Shown here: positions 21,208 to 30,600 of the stretch, one piece after another
How the letters are laid out: each line of letters begins with the position of its first letter
Position numbering within the stretch: position 1 is the stretch's first letter
NCBI RefSeq assembly: GCF_000763575.1
Contig: NZ_CP009170.1
Span: 1,553,501-1,617,500 of the forward strand
Reading direction: 5' to 3'
DNA length: 64,000 nucleotides
From: Thermoanaerobacter kivui
Lineage (GTDB): Bacteria > Bacillota > Thermoanaerobacteria > Thermoanaerobacterales > Thermoanaerobacteraceae
Notes under the pieces: generated by a model
What the model saw: the letters and a program-made list of their open reading frames with translations, nothing else
Database searches by the model: none
What the model was told of the DNA's origin: nothing
Position numbers and translations under genes: made by a program

Positions 21208-21814
21208 CAACTATCACCTCTATAAATAAATTGGCTATTTCATCCAATGTACTAAGGTATTCCTCATACCATCTTCTTCTTATCCTTGAAATAACATAGG
21301 ATATACCTGCTGCTCCCATACCCACTACCGTATTGTCAAAGGCAACACTAATTGATTCGGCTAATAATTTCATATCACCATTTGCCATCGCTGTAAGTCC
21401 TGGTCCCAATGGTATCAATGTACCCATCAAACCTACAAGAGGACCGAGTCTTGCTATTATATCGGTTTTTTCTAATACCTTAGTTGCCCTTATTTCCTCA
21501 TCTTCAATTAATTTTTTCTTGAGAGCATAAATGGAGTCTGCGGAAAGGTCCTTATTTTGAAAAATCTGGCTCAATATCTCTTTCCCTCTTTTTGGTAATT
21601 CGCTCTCTTCAATAAATTTTTCAAGGTCATTAAAATCAGAAATATTCCTGAAATAAGTTATAAGCCTGTCAGCAGACATTCTCTTTCTACGTACACTTTC
21701 CACCGAAAAACTTCCCAGTTCTACAAGACTCCATAAGAAAAAGATATACAAAAATACAATAACCGGTATAAGCAAACTCTGGGCTATACAATGCAATGTT
21801 TGACTCAAAATCAT
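21173..21814 (-). CDS. MotA/TolQ/ExbB proton channel family protein
   Basis: A 213-aa protein. A first membrane helix spans about residues 10-33. A cytoplasmic domain follows, then two helices around 120-180, with the family motif ARLGPLVGLMGTLIPLGPGL and FDNTVVGMGAAGISYVISRIRRRW. ExbB/TolQ/MotA proteins form a pentameric channel that uses proton flow to drive a partner. Its partner here is the overlapping DUF2149 protein. Finding it with CobN-like and binding proteins in a Gram-positive, which has no TonB outer-membrane receptors, is notable. Confidence 0.88.
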   Translation of the reverse strand: MILSQTLHCIAQSLLIPVIVFLYIFFLWSLVELGSFSVESVRRKRMSADRLITYFRNISDFNDLEKFIEESELPKRGKEILSQIFQNKDLSADSIYALKKKLIEDEEIRATKVLEKTDIIARLGPLVGLMGTLIPLGPGLTAMANGDMKLLAESISVAFDNTVVGMGAAGISYVISRIRRRWYEEYLSTLDEIANLFIEVIVDEKENEQLVTP

Positions 21815-21819
21815 TTACT

Positions 21820-22977
21820 TCACCTCAAATATCCTTTTTTATTCTGGTATATCATACCAGTTATCAGCGTTAATGGTATAAATAAATATACAAAAGTAGA
21901 ATATGTCGGATTTTTTTGGGGAATCTGCTGATTTTCTACAGTAACTTCATAAACATGTCCGGTTCCTGAACCTCCGCCACCTCCACCACTGCTGCTTTCT
22001 TTACCTGTATCTTTTTGATTCGAAATGGATTTGTCCTGAAGATTTGCTTCTTGAGATGCATTCGATGGAGCCTGTGGTTTTGTTTCTATGGCATATCCCT
22101 CTTTGTTTCCTAATTTCTTACTCTCGCTTTTTTCATCGTTTTTAGAAGAAGCAGTCAATACACCTTTTGAAGCAGCTTCATTGTCTGTCCTTGCACCACT
22201 TCCCGAACCTGTACCACTTCCAGTCTCGTTGCCGAATATTATCTCCATAGTATTTGTACTACCCTGAATAGAAGCATTTATGACCTCGGCATCTTTAGGA
22301 AGTGCTTTTTCATCAGAATCAACTTTTCTTAAGTTTATTGACATTTCCCCTGCAGAAGTCGAATCATATCCCTTTGACAAAAATGTTTTTACTTCTTCTG
22401 CCCAATGAAGAGCCATAGGGTTTTCTTCTAATGGTTCATTTCCTTTATCATAATTGCCCAGTGGTTTTAAAGTGCTATCTAAGGAATCTTTAAGTTCTGG
22501 ATATTTCTCAATCAGTGTATTGTATGAACACGCTAAAATTTTGCGATATGCCCGGTCCATCAACATAAGAGAAGAATAGAAATTTTTGGAAACATCTTTA
22601 TCTATTACTATAAAAGCATCAATACGGTGCCTTCCCAAGTCAGCCGTATCAATAACCTCTATGCCTATTATATTACCAGCAGCATCCCATACTGGCTTCA
22701 CACCTAAGGCATACATAGCAACAGAAAGACTTACACCTGCACGATTTATCGCATCTTTTTCTCCTACTTTTACTGCTATGGAATAAGGATAACTACCGTT
22801 ATGCCGAAATATTTCTGCAATCTTTACTTGAGCTAAATGACAGCCTGAACTATATTCATCGGGTGTAGGAGAATTACCTCCTGCACCCGATGCCACTTGC
22901 AACCCAAAACAGCTAAAAATGCATGTTATCAAACACAATAGTAGTAATTTTAACAAACCTTTTCGATATTTAGGCAC
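21820..22977 (-). CDS. Secreted, membrane-tethered protein with CobN-like domain
   Basis: A 385-aa protein. An N-terminal signal peptide (residues about 1-33) is followed by a region (about 60-145) that matches an internal CobN segment: ALGVKPVWDAAGNIIGIEVI and LGRHRIDAFIV parallel MGVKPIWD and LGRPRIDVTF in the nearby full CobN. A long Ser/Gly/Lys-rich linker with SSSGGGGGGSG leads to one C-terminal membrane helix. It is thus an extracellular CobN-derived domain on a flexible tether, encoded 5 bp upstream of the ExbB-like gene. The function is not established. Confidence 0.75.
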   Translation of the reverse strand: MPKYRKGLLKLLLLCLITCIFSCFGLQVASGAGGNSPTPDEYSSGCHLAQVKIAEIFRHNGSYPYSIAVKVGEKDAINRAGVSLSVAMYALGVKPVWDAAGNIIGIEVIDTADLGRHRIDAFIVIDKDVSKNFYSSLMLMDRAYRKILACSYNTLIEKYPELKDSLDSTLKPLGNYDKGNEPLEENPMALHWAEEVKTFLSKGYDSTSAGEMSINLRKVDSDEKALPKDAEVINASIQGSTNTMEIIFGNETGSGTGSGSGARTDNEAASKGVLTASSKNDEKSESKKLGNKEGYAIETKPQAPSNASQEANLQDKSISNQKDTGKESSSGGGGGGSGTGHVYEVTVENQQIPQKNPTYSTFVYLFIPLTLITGMIYQNKKGYLR

Positions 22978-23005
22978 GAAATACTTTCACCTCTGCGTTG
23001 CAGTT

Positions 23006-24403
23006 TTATGGCTCTGGATAAGCCCATACGCCTTTCATAGGTATCCCCAGCCATTTTTCAAAGTACTCTTTCAAAATTTGACTAGGATTGACATCCTTAA
23101 ATCGATCAGGATATAACCGTTTAGCAAAATAAACTGATTCGGTAAACCTGGCTAAATTTGAAATATTTATAAAATATATACGGTTATTCTTGACTGCATC
23201 TGTTTTACTCAAAACAGGGTCTTTTTTAATATTGTCTATTAACTTCATTACCCCTGAGTAATCGTTTGTTGTGTAACCCAGTTCAGAACAGTACACAAAT
23301 ACAATGACTTCTGGATTTTTTTGTAGCAGCCACTCTCCACTTACAAGTTCCGAACTTTCTGAGGGTTTTAAATCAGCTGCTATATTATTTCCACTTATAA
23401 ACTTTATTACTTGGTCATAAGAAGAACCTGGTGGAAAGGTTTTGTATTGTCCCTCTTTAAAACCACCCATTAAATCTAGACATGCTATTCTCGGTTTTTC
23501 CTTATCCTCTATATTTGTTAATCTATTATTTATATTTGATAGAATTTCATTTTTCCAATTTAAAAATTCTACAGCTTTTCCTCCTCGATTAAAAAGTAAA
23601 GCAGTCTTTTTTAAATCTTCATCATACTTTTCTAAGTAATAAAAATCAATACCAATTGCTTTTATCCCCAATGCCTCGATTTTCTCTCCGTACCTCGAGA
23701 CATATCTCCCTTGGAGGAGCACTGCCTGAGGTTTTAACTCAGCTATTTTTTCTATATTAGGGTTTGTCATTGAACCAACATTTGGTTTGTTATCAAAACC
23801 TAAATATGTTCTTTTTTGAACTTGATCACTCACCCCCACTATAAATTCGTCCGGTACTTGTATTATCCTCATCGCTTCTGCTATGTTGGAACTTATTACT
23901 ACCACCCTGTTTAAACCGGAGGCGGATAATGTTACTTCATTTCCTGTAGAATCCTTGATTTTTATATTCCAAACTACTACTGCCCTAGATGTTTCTTTAT
24001 CCCACTTTACATCAGCACCAAAAGCTTCCGCTATAAATCTTAAAGGAACTATTGTCCTGCCTGATAAAACTACAGGTGCAACATCAAGAGTTTTGTTTTT
24101 TCCGTTTACAACAGCTTCCTTTTTACCAATGGTTAATTTTACACTGACATCCTCACCCTGTATTGTCACAGCCTGTGTAGCATCATCCCATTTTACATCT
24201 GCACCGAGGTTTTCAGAAAAGAGCCTTACAGGCACCATCGTTCGTCCATTTTCTATAAAGGGTAAAACATCTCCTGTATTTATCTTTACACCATTTAAAT
24301 AAACCTGTGTTTCCTGAGCCTTAACCGGATTGGCAAGTCCAAAAGCAGGCAACAAAGACATCAGTAAAACAAAAATCATTAAAAAACAAATCTTCTTTTT
24401 CAA
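23006..24403 (-). CDS. Corrinoid/siderophore-type binding protein with copper-amine-oxidase-N-like repeats (copy 2)
   Basis: A 465-aa secreted protein with a signal peptide at residues 1-27. Two copper-amine-oxidase-N-terminal-like motifs follow (NGRTMVPVRLFSENLGADVK and SGRTIVPLRFIAEAFGADVK, about 30-140), then a BtuF/FepB-type substrate-binding domain. The frame could extend to 24454, but TTG 24403 behind GAGGTG aligns exactly with the ATG of the paralogue at 33198. DNA 23949-24402 is almost identical to 32744-33197, while the binding domains differ widely, suggesting gene conversion and distinct ligands. Confidence 0.85.
   Translation of the reverse strand: MKKKICFLMIFVLLMSLLPAFGLANPVKAQETQVYLNGVKINTGDVLPFIENGRTMVPVRLFSENLGADVKWDDATQAVTIQGEDVSVKLTIGKKEAVVNGKNKTLDVAPVVLSGRTIVPLRFIAEAFGADVKWDKETSRAVVVWNIKIKDSTGNEVTLSASGLNRVVVISSNIAEAMRIIQVPDEFIVGVSDQVQKRTYLGFDNKPNVGSMTNPNIEKIAELKPQAVLLQGRYVSRYGEKIEALGIKAIGIDFYYLEKYDEDLKKTALLFNRGGKAVEFLNWKNEILSNINNRLTNIEDKEKPRIACLDLMGGFKEGQYKTFPPGSSYDQVIKFISGNNIAADLKPSESSELVSGEWLLQKNPEVIVFVYCSELGYTTNDYSGVMKLIDNIKKDPVLSKTDAVKNNRIYFINISNLARFTESVYFAKRLYPDRFKDVNPSQILKEYFEKWLGIPMKGVWAYPEP
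23949..24402. repeat. 454-bp long direct repeat, copy A
   Basis: This matches 32744-33197 at a constant offset of 8795 bp, with about three mismatches by eye and no indels. It encodes the signal peptide and both copper-amine-oxidase-N-like motifs of the two binding proteins. Confidence 0.9.
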
Positions 24404-24466
24404 TTTCAACACCTCTTTCAATTTTTTAATCTTTCTCTTTAACCTTTTCAGCACATTCCCTACAGG

Positions 24467-24661
24467 TCATCCAATTTCTACCCATTTCTTTGGTTCTGAA
24501 TAAAAAACATTTAAGCCAAGTATTTCCGCTGCCAGCATCAAAAACATTTGGAGGAAATTTTCATTACTTCCCTGTGTCATGTAAGCATAACATTTTGCGG
24601 GTATGTTTATATCGACATTCGACATAGACCAAAACGTAGGGTCAGAAGCGGTGTGTTGCAT
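24467..24661 (-). pseudogene. Small frame, possible remnant of a cluster gene
   Basis: A 64-codon frame (AYMTQGSNENFLQMFLMLAA, then LGLNVFYSEPKKWVEIG). Just upstream a good GAAGGAGGGGAG site precedes a GTG in another frame (VKRITAVVWHSY) that stops after 17 codons close to this frame's start. Joined by a frameshift, the two would make one protein with a CobN-like N-terminus. This is weak evidence; alternatively it is an unrelated small gene or noise. Confidence 0.35.
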
Positions 24662-24877
24662 AACTATGCCATACTACAGCTGTAATTCTTTTCACAAAAT
24701 CTCCCCTCCTTCGCTTAAAACACTAACAAATGTGACGAAGTTAATGTATATAGAGTATACTTTTAAGGATGTTATTTTTATTAAGATGGACAAAACAATA
24801 ACTTCGTTAATTTATCTTTGTTCATCCCTCACCTATGATAGGATGAGAAACTCCTTATTGTTTTAAATTAAAAGGCT
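24662..24877. other. Intergenic interval with CGAAGTTA inverted motif
   Basis: No gene is visible. GACGAAGTTAATG and TAACTTCGTTAAT face each other about 60 bp apart, a possible operator or hairpin; nothing else is evident. Confidence 0.3.
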
Positions 24878-25816
24878 TTAGGTATAACCATGCGAAAAAC
24901 AGAAAATTCTATCAAGCATACGGCATTGCTGTATATAGGGACACTTTCCAATATAAGTTTTAATTTGAAAATCTTCATCCATTATATTACCTATATAAAA
25001 ATCTTCCTGTCCTGCCAAAGATGGACATGGATAAACCTCTCCATTAGGATTTATAAATATTGAATTTCCATTAAATGTTCTGCATTCTTCCCTGTATCCA
25101 TACTTCTTAAGCCTTTCAAGAAATTTAAAAGTTATAGTACGATTTGTAATTTTTTCATGCATATCAGCTCTCTTCAAAGCAGCCTTTACGTTTAAGGCAA
25201 TTTCTTCTTCTGAAGGAACAGACATATCAAAAGCATTTCCTGTAGGTCGTAATACATTGAAACTTATGCCTTTAACGTTTCCTATATAGTAAACCAAATC
25301 GATAAATTTATTTAGATTTAGAAGGCTTTTTTTTGTTAAGACTGACGTCACATTTACGCAAATACCAGACTCTTTTAAAAGTTCCATGCCTTTCAAAACA
25401 TCCACAGTAGAAGAACGAGAACACCTATTGCGATAAGGCCGCATGATGTCATTTACTTCAGGTACACCATCAATACTTACTCCTATACCTATATCTAGGT
25501 TTTTAAGTTTAGATATATTTATATCATTCAGAAGGGTACCATTAGTCTGAATCTGAAAAATACAAGAAAGACCTTCCTTACGTGATTCTTTTACAAATCT
25601 CTCAATGAGAGGAAGGTTTAAGAGAGGCTCTCCGCCTGTAAATTGAACTAAAAACATATGGGAATTCTCTTTGTTCTGCTTCTTTATAAATTTCAATATG
25701 CTTTCTGCCGTATCCCATGACATATCACCATACTTCCCTGTATTTTTTGAAGCATAACAGTAACGACAGGAAAGATTACACCTTCCTGTTACAGCAATGA
25801 CAAAAAGTTTCACCAT
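24878..25816 (-). CDS. Radical SAM/SPASM protein of the chelatase cluster
   Basis: A 312-aa protein. CNLSCRYCYA (residues about 13-21) binds the [4Fe-4S] cluster and TGGEPLL binds SAM. SPASM-like cysteines appear in CRTFNG, VYPCPS and CPYIQQC. The end (IFCFSHGYT) looks abrupt compared with usual SPASM proteins, so a short truncation is possible. It lies between an ABC-2 permease gene and the second binding-protein block. Its substrate is unknown; peptide or cofactor modification would fit the fold. Confidence 0.8.
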   Translation of the reverse strand: MVKLFVIAVTGRCNLSCRYCYASKNTGKYGDMSWDTAESILKFIKKQNKENSHMFLVQFTGGEPLLNLPLIERFVKESRKEGLSCIFQIQTNGTLLNDINISKLKNLDIGIGVSIDGVPEVNDIMRPYRNRCSRSSTVDVLKGMELLKESGICVNVTSVLTKKSLLNLNKFIDLVYYIGNVKGISFNVLRPTGNAFDMSVPSEEEIALNVKAALKRADMHEKITNRTITFKFLERLKKYGYREECRTFNGNSIFINPNGEVYPCPSLAGQEDFYIGNIMDEDFQIKTYIGKCPYIQQCRMLDRIFCFSHGYT

Positions 25817-25839
25817 ACCTTTAAAACCGACACCCTCCT

Positions 25840-26643
25840 TTAATCAGCCGATTTTTTGTAAGCTGCTGATACTGCCAGTAAATACATTATTGCCGCCCAA
25901 AAAAATACAACAGCTATAATAAATGGTGAAAATTCCCTGTTCAAAGCTATGCTTCTTAGTGAATAGCTTATGGGAGTTAAAGGCAGCATCCAGATGAAAA
26001 CTTTAACAATAAGAGGCATAGAGTCTACAGAGAAAAAGGTTCCTCCTAAAAATGTCATAGGAAGTATAAAAAAAGTCCCAAAGTTTGCCATATCTCCATG
26101 GGAATTCGCTACCATTGCCGCTACAACCCCAAGAGAGGCAAAAGTAAAACAAGATGCAATAAGTACTACAAAAAAAACTGGCGTTAAATTAATATGAGCA
26201 CCAAAAAGCAACCCAAGGACAAGCAAAATAAGACATGAGGTCATACCTTGCAGTGCACCTGCCAAAACTTCTCCCAGTACAACTGAGGAGATCTTTATAG
26301 GTGCCAGCACATATTGGTCAAAAGTTTTAAAGATTGTTCGCCTTATATTTAAATCAGCGGCAATAGAATTATAACTGTTGCTTAAAGATGATAATGCTAT
26401 AATACCGGGCAATACAAAATCCAGATAATTAGTACCGCTAACAGACATATTTTTACCCAATCCCAATCCAAATGTAGTAAGGAACAACAAGGGACTTACA
26501 ATGTTACCTGCTAAAATTTTTCTGAAGCGTTTTTTCCAGCAAATCATTTCTCTCCAAAATATAGGATAAAATTTTAATAATTCTTTCATACTCCTTTTAT
26601 AAATCTTGAGCAATAAGGCTTTGAATGCCGAATAGTTGCTCAA
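25840..26643 (-). CDS. ABC-2 type transporter permease
   Basis: A 267-aa membrane protein with about six predicted helices and the ABC-2 pattern (FLPGIIALSSLSNSYNSIA, later FILPMTFLGGTFFSVDSMP). A basic amphipathic N-terminus precedes the first helix. Translation seems to start at TTG behind GGGAGGATT. With the ATPase gene 47 bp upstream it makes a DrrAB-like exporter. The substrate cannot be inferred; position within the B12-riboswitch cluster suggests a role in metal or tetrapyrrole handling. Confidence 0.85.
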   Translation of the reverse strand: MSNYSAFKALLLKIYKRSMKELLKFYPIFWREMICWKKRFRKILAGNIVSPLLFLTTFGLGLGKNMSVSGTNYLDFVLPGIIALSSLSNSYNSIAADLNIRRTIFKTFDQYVLAPIKISSVVLGEVLAGALQGMTSCLILLVLGLLFGAHINLTPVFFVVLIASCFTFASLGVVAAMVANSHGDMANFGTFFILPMTFLGGTFFSVDSMPLIVKVFIWMLPLTPISYSLRSIALNREFSPFIIAVVFFWAAIMYLLAVSAAYKKSAD

Positions 26644-26690
26644 GATTACAAATCCTCCCTTCTTGTACTATTTTATACCCATCCAAGATT

Positions 26691-27578
26691 TTACAGTGGC
26701 TTGTTTTCGCATATTTCACCGCCTGTAATTTTAACAAAAACATCCTCAAGGTTTGATTCCCTTATGTTTATATCTGTGTCCAAAGATTGTGCATATTCCA
26801 AGGCTTCCGTCCTTGATGAAAAAAACCGTCTTACTGTAGTATCGTTTTCAAGATATTCCAGTACAACATTGCCTGTTTGTTTTTTTAATTCGTCAGGACT
26901 GCCAATTGCTATCAGCTTGCCTTTATCAATTATTGCCACCCTGTGACAGAGTTTTTCTGCCTCTTCAATATAATGAGTAGTAAGGAGGACTGTCATACCG
27001 CTTTGATTCATTGTTTTTATTAAATCCCATATTTTTCTCCTTGTCTGAGGGTCAAGTCCTACTGTTGGCTCATCAAGAAAGAGTACCCTCGGTCTATGCA
27101 TCAGTGCTCTGGCAATCATAAGCCTGCGCATCATACCGCCAGAAAATTTATCAACATTGACATTCGCTTTGTCCATAAGCCCAACATAATCAAGAAGTTC
27201 CTCTATTCGCCTCCTCCTTTCTTCTTTTTCCATACCGTAAAGCATGCCGTTAAGCTCTAAATTTTCCCATGCACTTAACTCTTTTTCAAGATTCAGTTGC
27301 TGTGGCACAACACCAATCTGTTTTTTTACTTCCAAAGACTGACTTCTTACATCATAACCATTTATATATGCTGTACCAGATGTAGGACGGCTTAATGTTG
27401 TGAGTATCCTTATAGTAGTAGTTTTACCTGCTCCATTGGGCCCTAATAGTGCAAAAATCTCTCCACGAGACACTTCAAAGCTTATTCCATCAACAGCCCT
27501 GAACTTTCCAAATACTTTAACAAGGTTTTCTACTTTAATCATCGGCTTTTCAGCGTAGACGTTCCTGTCTTCAGCCAT
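26691..27578 (-). CDS. ABC transporter ATPase (DrrA-like)
   Basis: A 295-aa ATPase. Walker A GPNGAGKTT, signature FSGGMMRR, Walker B RVLFLDEPTVGLDP and switch TTHYIEEAE are intact. A C-terminal extension of about 70 residues is typical of DrrA/NatA-type exporter ATPases. It pairs with the permease downstream. Its GGAGGTGG site is about 15 nt from the ATG, rather far, so the real start may differ slightly. Confidence 0.9.
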   Translation of the reverse strand: MAEDRNVYAEKPMIKVENLVKVFGKFRAVDGISFEVSRGEIFALLGPNGAGKTTTIRILTTLSRPTSGTAYINGYDVRSQSLEVKKQIGVVPQQLNLEKELSAWENLELNGMLYGMEKEERRRRIEELLDYVGLMDKANVNVDKFSGGMMRRLMIARALMHRPRVLFLDEPTVGLDPQTRRKIWDLIKTMNQSGMTVLLTTHYIEEAEKLCHRVAIIDKGKLIAIGSPDELKKQTGNVVLEYLENDTTVRRFFSSRTEALEYAQSLDTDINIRESNLEDVFVKITGGEICENKPL

Positions 27579-27657
27579 GGTAATAAAATGCCACCTCCTT
27601 TGCTTCTTTCATCATACTAAACCCACAGACAATTTCTTTCTCTCCTCAATTAATTTT

Positions 27658-30600
27658 TTAAGTATATTCTTCTAATTTACCTTCAATATCAAGATAAATT
27701 TCTCTCAGTTTATTTTTGAGTTCCTCAGAAGGTTGCCACATATCTCTTTGTATAGCTTCAAGAAGGTTTTCCACAATATTCTTTAAAGCCCATGGGTTTT
27801 CTTCTTTAAACCATTGCTGCATATCCTCATTCAGAGCATATTTTTTTGCCAGTTCCTCATAAAGCCAGTCATCCAACACTTCTGCCGTTGCATCCCAACC
27901 AAAGGCTGTTTCCACCATATGTGATAAATCTCCTGCTCCTTTATATCCATGCCGCTTCATGCTTTCTATCCACTTAGGGTTAAGTATGCGTGCACGGAAT
28001 ATACGACGTGTTTCTTCTTCAAGTGTTCGCACTTTAACCCTTTCAGGATCTGAAGTATCTCCGCTGTAAGAATGAGGTAAAGAGCCTTTTAGAGCTTTTA
28101 CTGCTGCTACCATCCCTCCATGATATGAGTAAAAATCATCGCTGTCAAACATATCTATTTCTCTGCTATCTTCATTTTTAACCGTAGCATCTATAGATGC
28201 CAGTCTTCTGGAAAAAACATCCGCAGCTTCAAGACCATAGGTATTCCTGCTATATACATAACCGCCCCATGTAACATATACATTACATAAATCCTTTTCG
28301 TCTTTCCAATTTTTAGATGTAACGAGGTCACTCACACCCGCTCCGTAAGTTCCCGGCTTATCGCTGAATATGCGCCACAAAGCTTCTTCTCTTGCCTTAA
28401 CTGGATTCACTCCTTTTGAAACCTTTTCTTTAATTTCTTCTCTTACATGTTTTGATATATAATTCATATCATCCGGCTCATCAAGGGATGCTACCATCTC
28501 CACTGCTTTATCTAAAAGGTGTATCACATTCAACATAGCATCTCTGAACATACCACTTACCCTGAAGGTAACATCAATTCGAGGTCTTCCAAGTTCTTCA
28601 AGGGGAATGACAGATAAACCTTTGACTCTTCCACTTTTTTCATCCCATATAGGTTTTACTCCCATGAGATAAAGAGCCTCTGCTATATCGTCTCCTCCTG
28701 TTCGCATGTTGGAAGTGCACCATACTACAATCCCAACCATCTCAGGATAAGAATTAGTTTCTTCCTTATGTTTTTGTAACAGTGAGTTTGCAAGTTCTAC
28801 TCCTATTTTCCATGATGAACGAGTAGGCACTGCCTGAGGGTCTATAGAGTAGAAATTTCGCCCAGTAGGAAGAATATCCACCATTCCCCGGGTTGGAGCA
28901 CCAGAAGGTCCTGGAGGTACAAAATTACCTTCAAGGGCTTTAATACAATTTTCAATCTCCTGCGTCGTACCTTTAAGAGCCGGTACAACCTTTTCGCTTA
29001 TAAACTCTAATATCTTCGTTAATTTTTCTGTGTTTTTTCCAAGTATATTCATGGAAATATCTTTAATCTTTTCCCTCTCAAAACCCTCCTCACAAAAAGT
29101 CTTTACCAGCATTTTACTCTTTTCCTCAATCATGTCCAGTACTTCTGCATATGTGCAGGACAACTCAACAGAATAAAACCCGGGGTTCTTTATTAATTCT
29201 TCATAATTATATCCTAAGGTTTCTGCCAAAGCCTCCCTTAAAGATGGAACTTCCCCATTAGAAAGGCGCGTTAGGGCTAAAATCATCTCTATAAGCTGTT
29301 CTCCTTCAGGTGGCTGCCCCAGTATATGTAATCCATCTCGGATTAAGCAATCCTTTATCTCATAAAGATAGGAATGAATCTTTTCCAAAAATTCCTCCCA
29401 GTCTTTTTCCGCTTCTTCCTTTGTTATCTTTAAATCACTATCAAGCTTTAAATCCTCCACTTTTTCCCATATAAGGCTGCGCAGAATCGGCAGCTTACCA
29501 CTATCCATATTTTTAGCTTCATTGTATTCTTTGATAAGTACTTCCACATCAGCCATTTCTTCATAAGTGTCCGCTCTGGTCATCACAGGTATAAGATGGT
29601 CAATGATGCAGGCATGAGAGCGGCGTTTAGCCTGTGTTCCTTCTCCTGGATTATTTATAATATAAGGATAGACGTTAGGAAGGTCCATAAGAACAAGGTC
29701 TGGATAACATTCCTCTGAAAGACCGTTTCCCTTACCAGGAAGCCATTCTAAGGAACCATGCTTTCCAATATGATAAACAATATCGGCTTTGAAAACATCC
29801 CTGATCCATCTGTAATATGCGAGATAATGATGTGGTGGAGGCAAATCAGGGCTATGATAGATACTTGCAGGATCCTCAAAAAAGCCGCGGGTAGGCTGAA
29901 CTCCTATGAAAACATTTCCTAATAATATACCTGGAATCAAGAGATGTTCGCCACAGGAAAAAATCTCCCCGGGTGGTTTACCCCAACTTTTTTCCAATTG
30001 TTGTTGTGACACTAAAGGAAAATTAGAATACCAAGTTTCATATTCCTTATTATGCACTTTCCCCACAGCTCTTTTATTCATCTCTTCCGGGCTCAGCCAT
30101 CCCCTTTCATTTGTCAGACCCGAAAGCATTCTTTCCATTAATTCTTTTCCGCTTTCAGGAAGATTTTCTATCTTATATCCTTTATTTTTCATTTCTGTAA
30201 GCAACTTGTGCACACTGACAGGTGAATCAAGTCCAAAAGCACATCCAATCCTGTCATTTCTTGGGGGATAATTATGAAAGATGATGGCAACTTTTTTATC
30301 ACAGTTAGGTTTGTACTTTAATTTAGCCCAATTGAGTGAAAGAGAAGCAACCTTTTTAATTCTATCCTTTATAGGGACATATTTTGTCACAACTGCTCCT
30401 GTCAAAGGATCCCTTTCAAGTTCTTCCCTTGTTGCAATAGGAACTGTGATAATGTCACCGTCAAATTCGGGAAGTGCCATGCTCATAACTACATCCAGAG
30501 GCCCAAGACCTTGTACGCCTTCTTTCCAATCTTTAAAAGGTGTTAGAGCAAGAATAGCTTTTATAATAGGTTTACCAAGTCTTTTGTAAAAATTTCCCTC

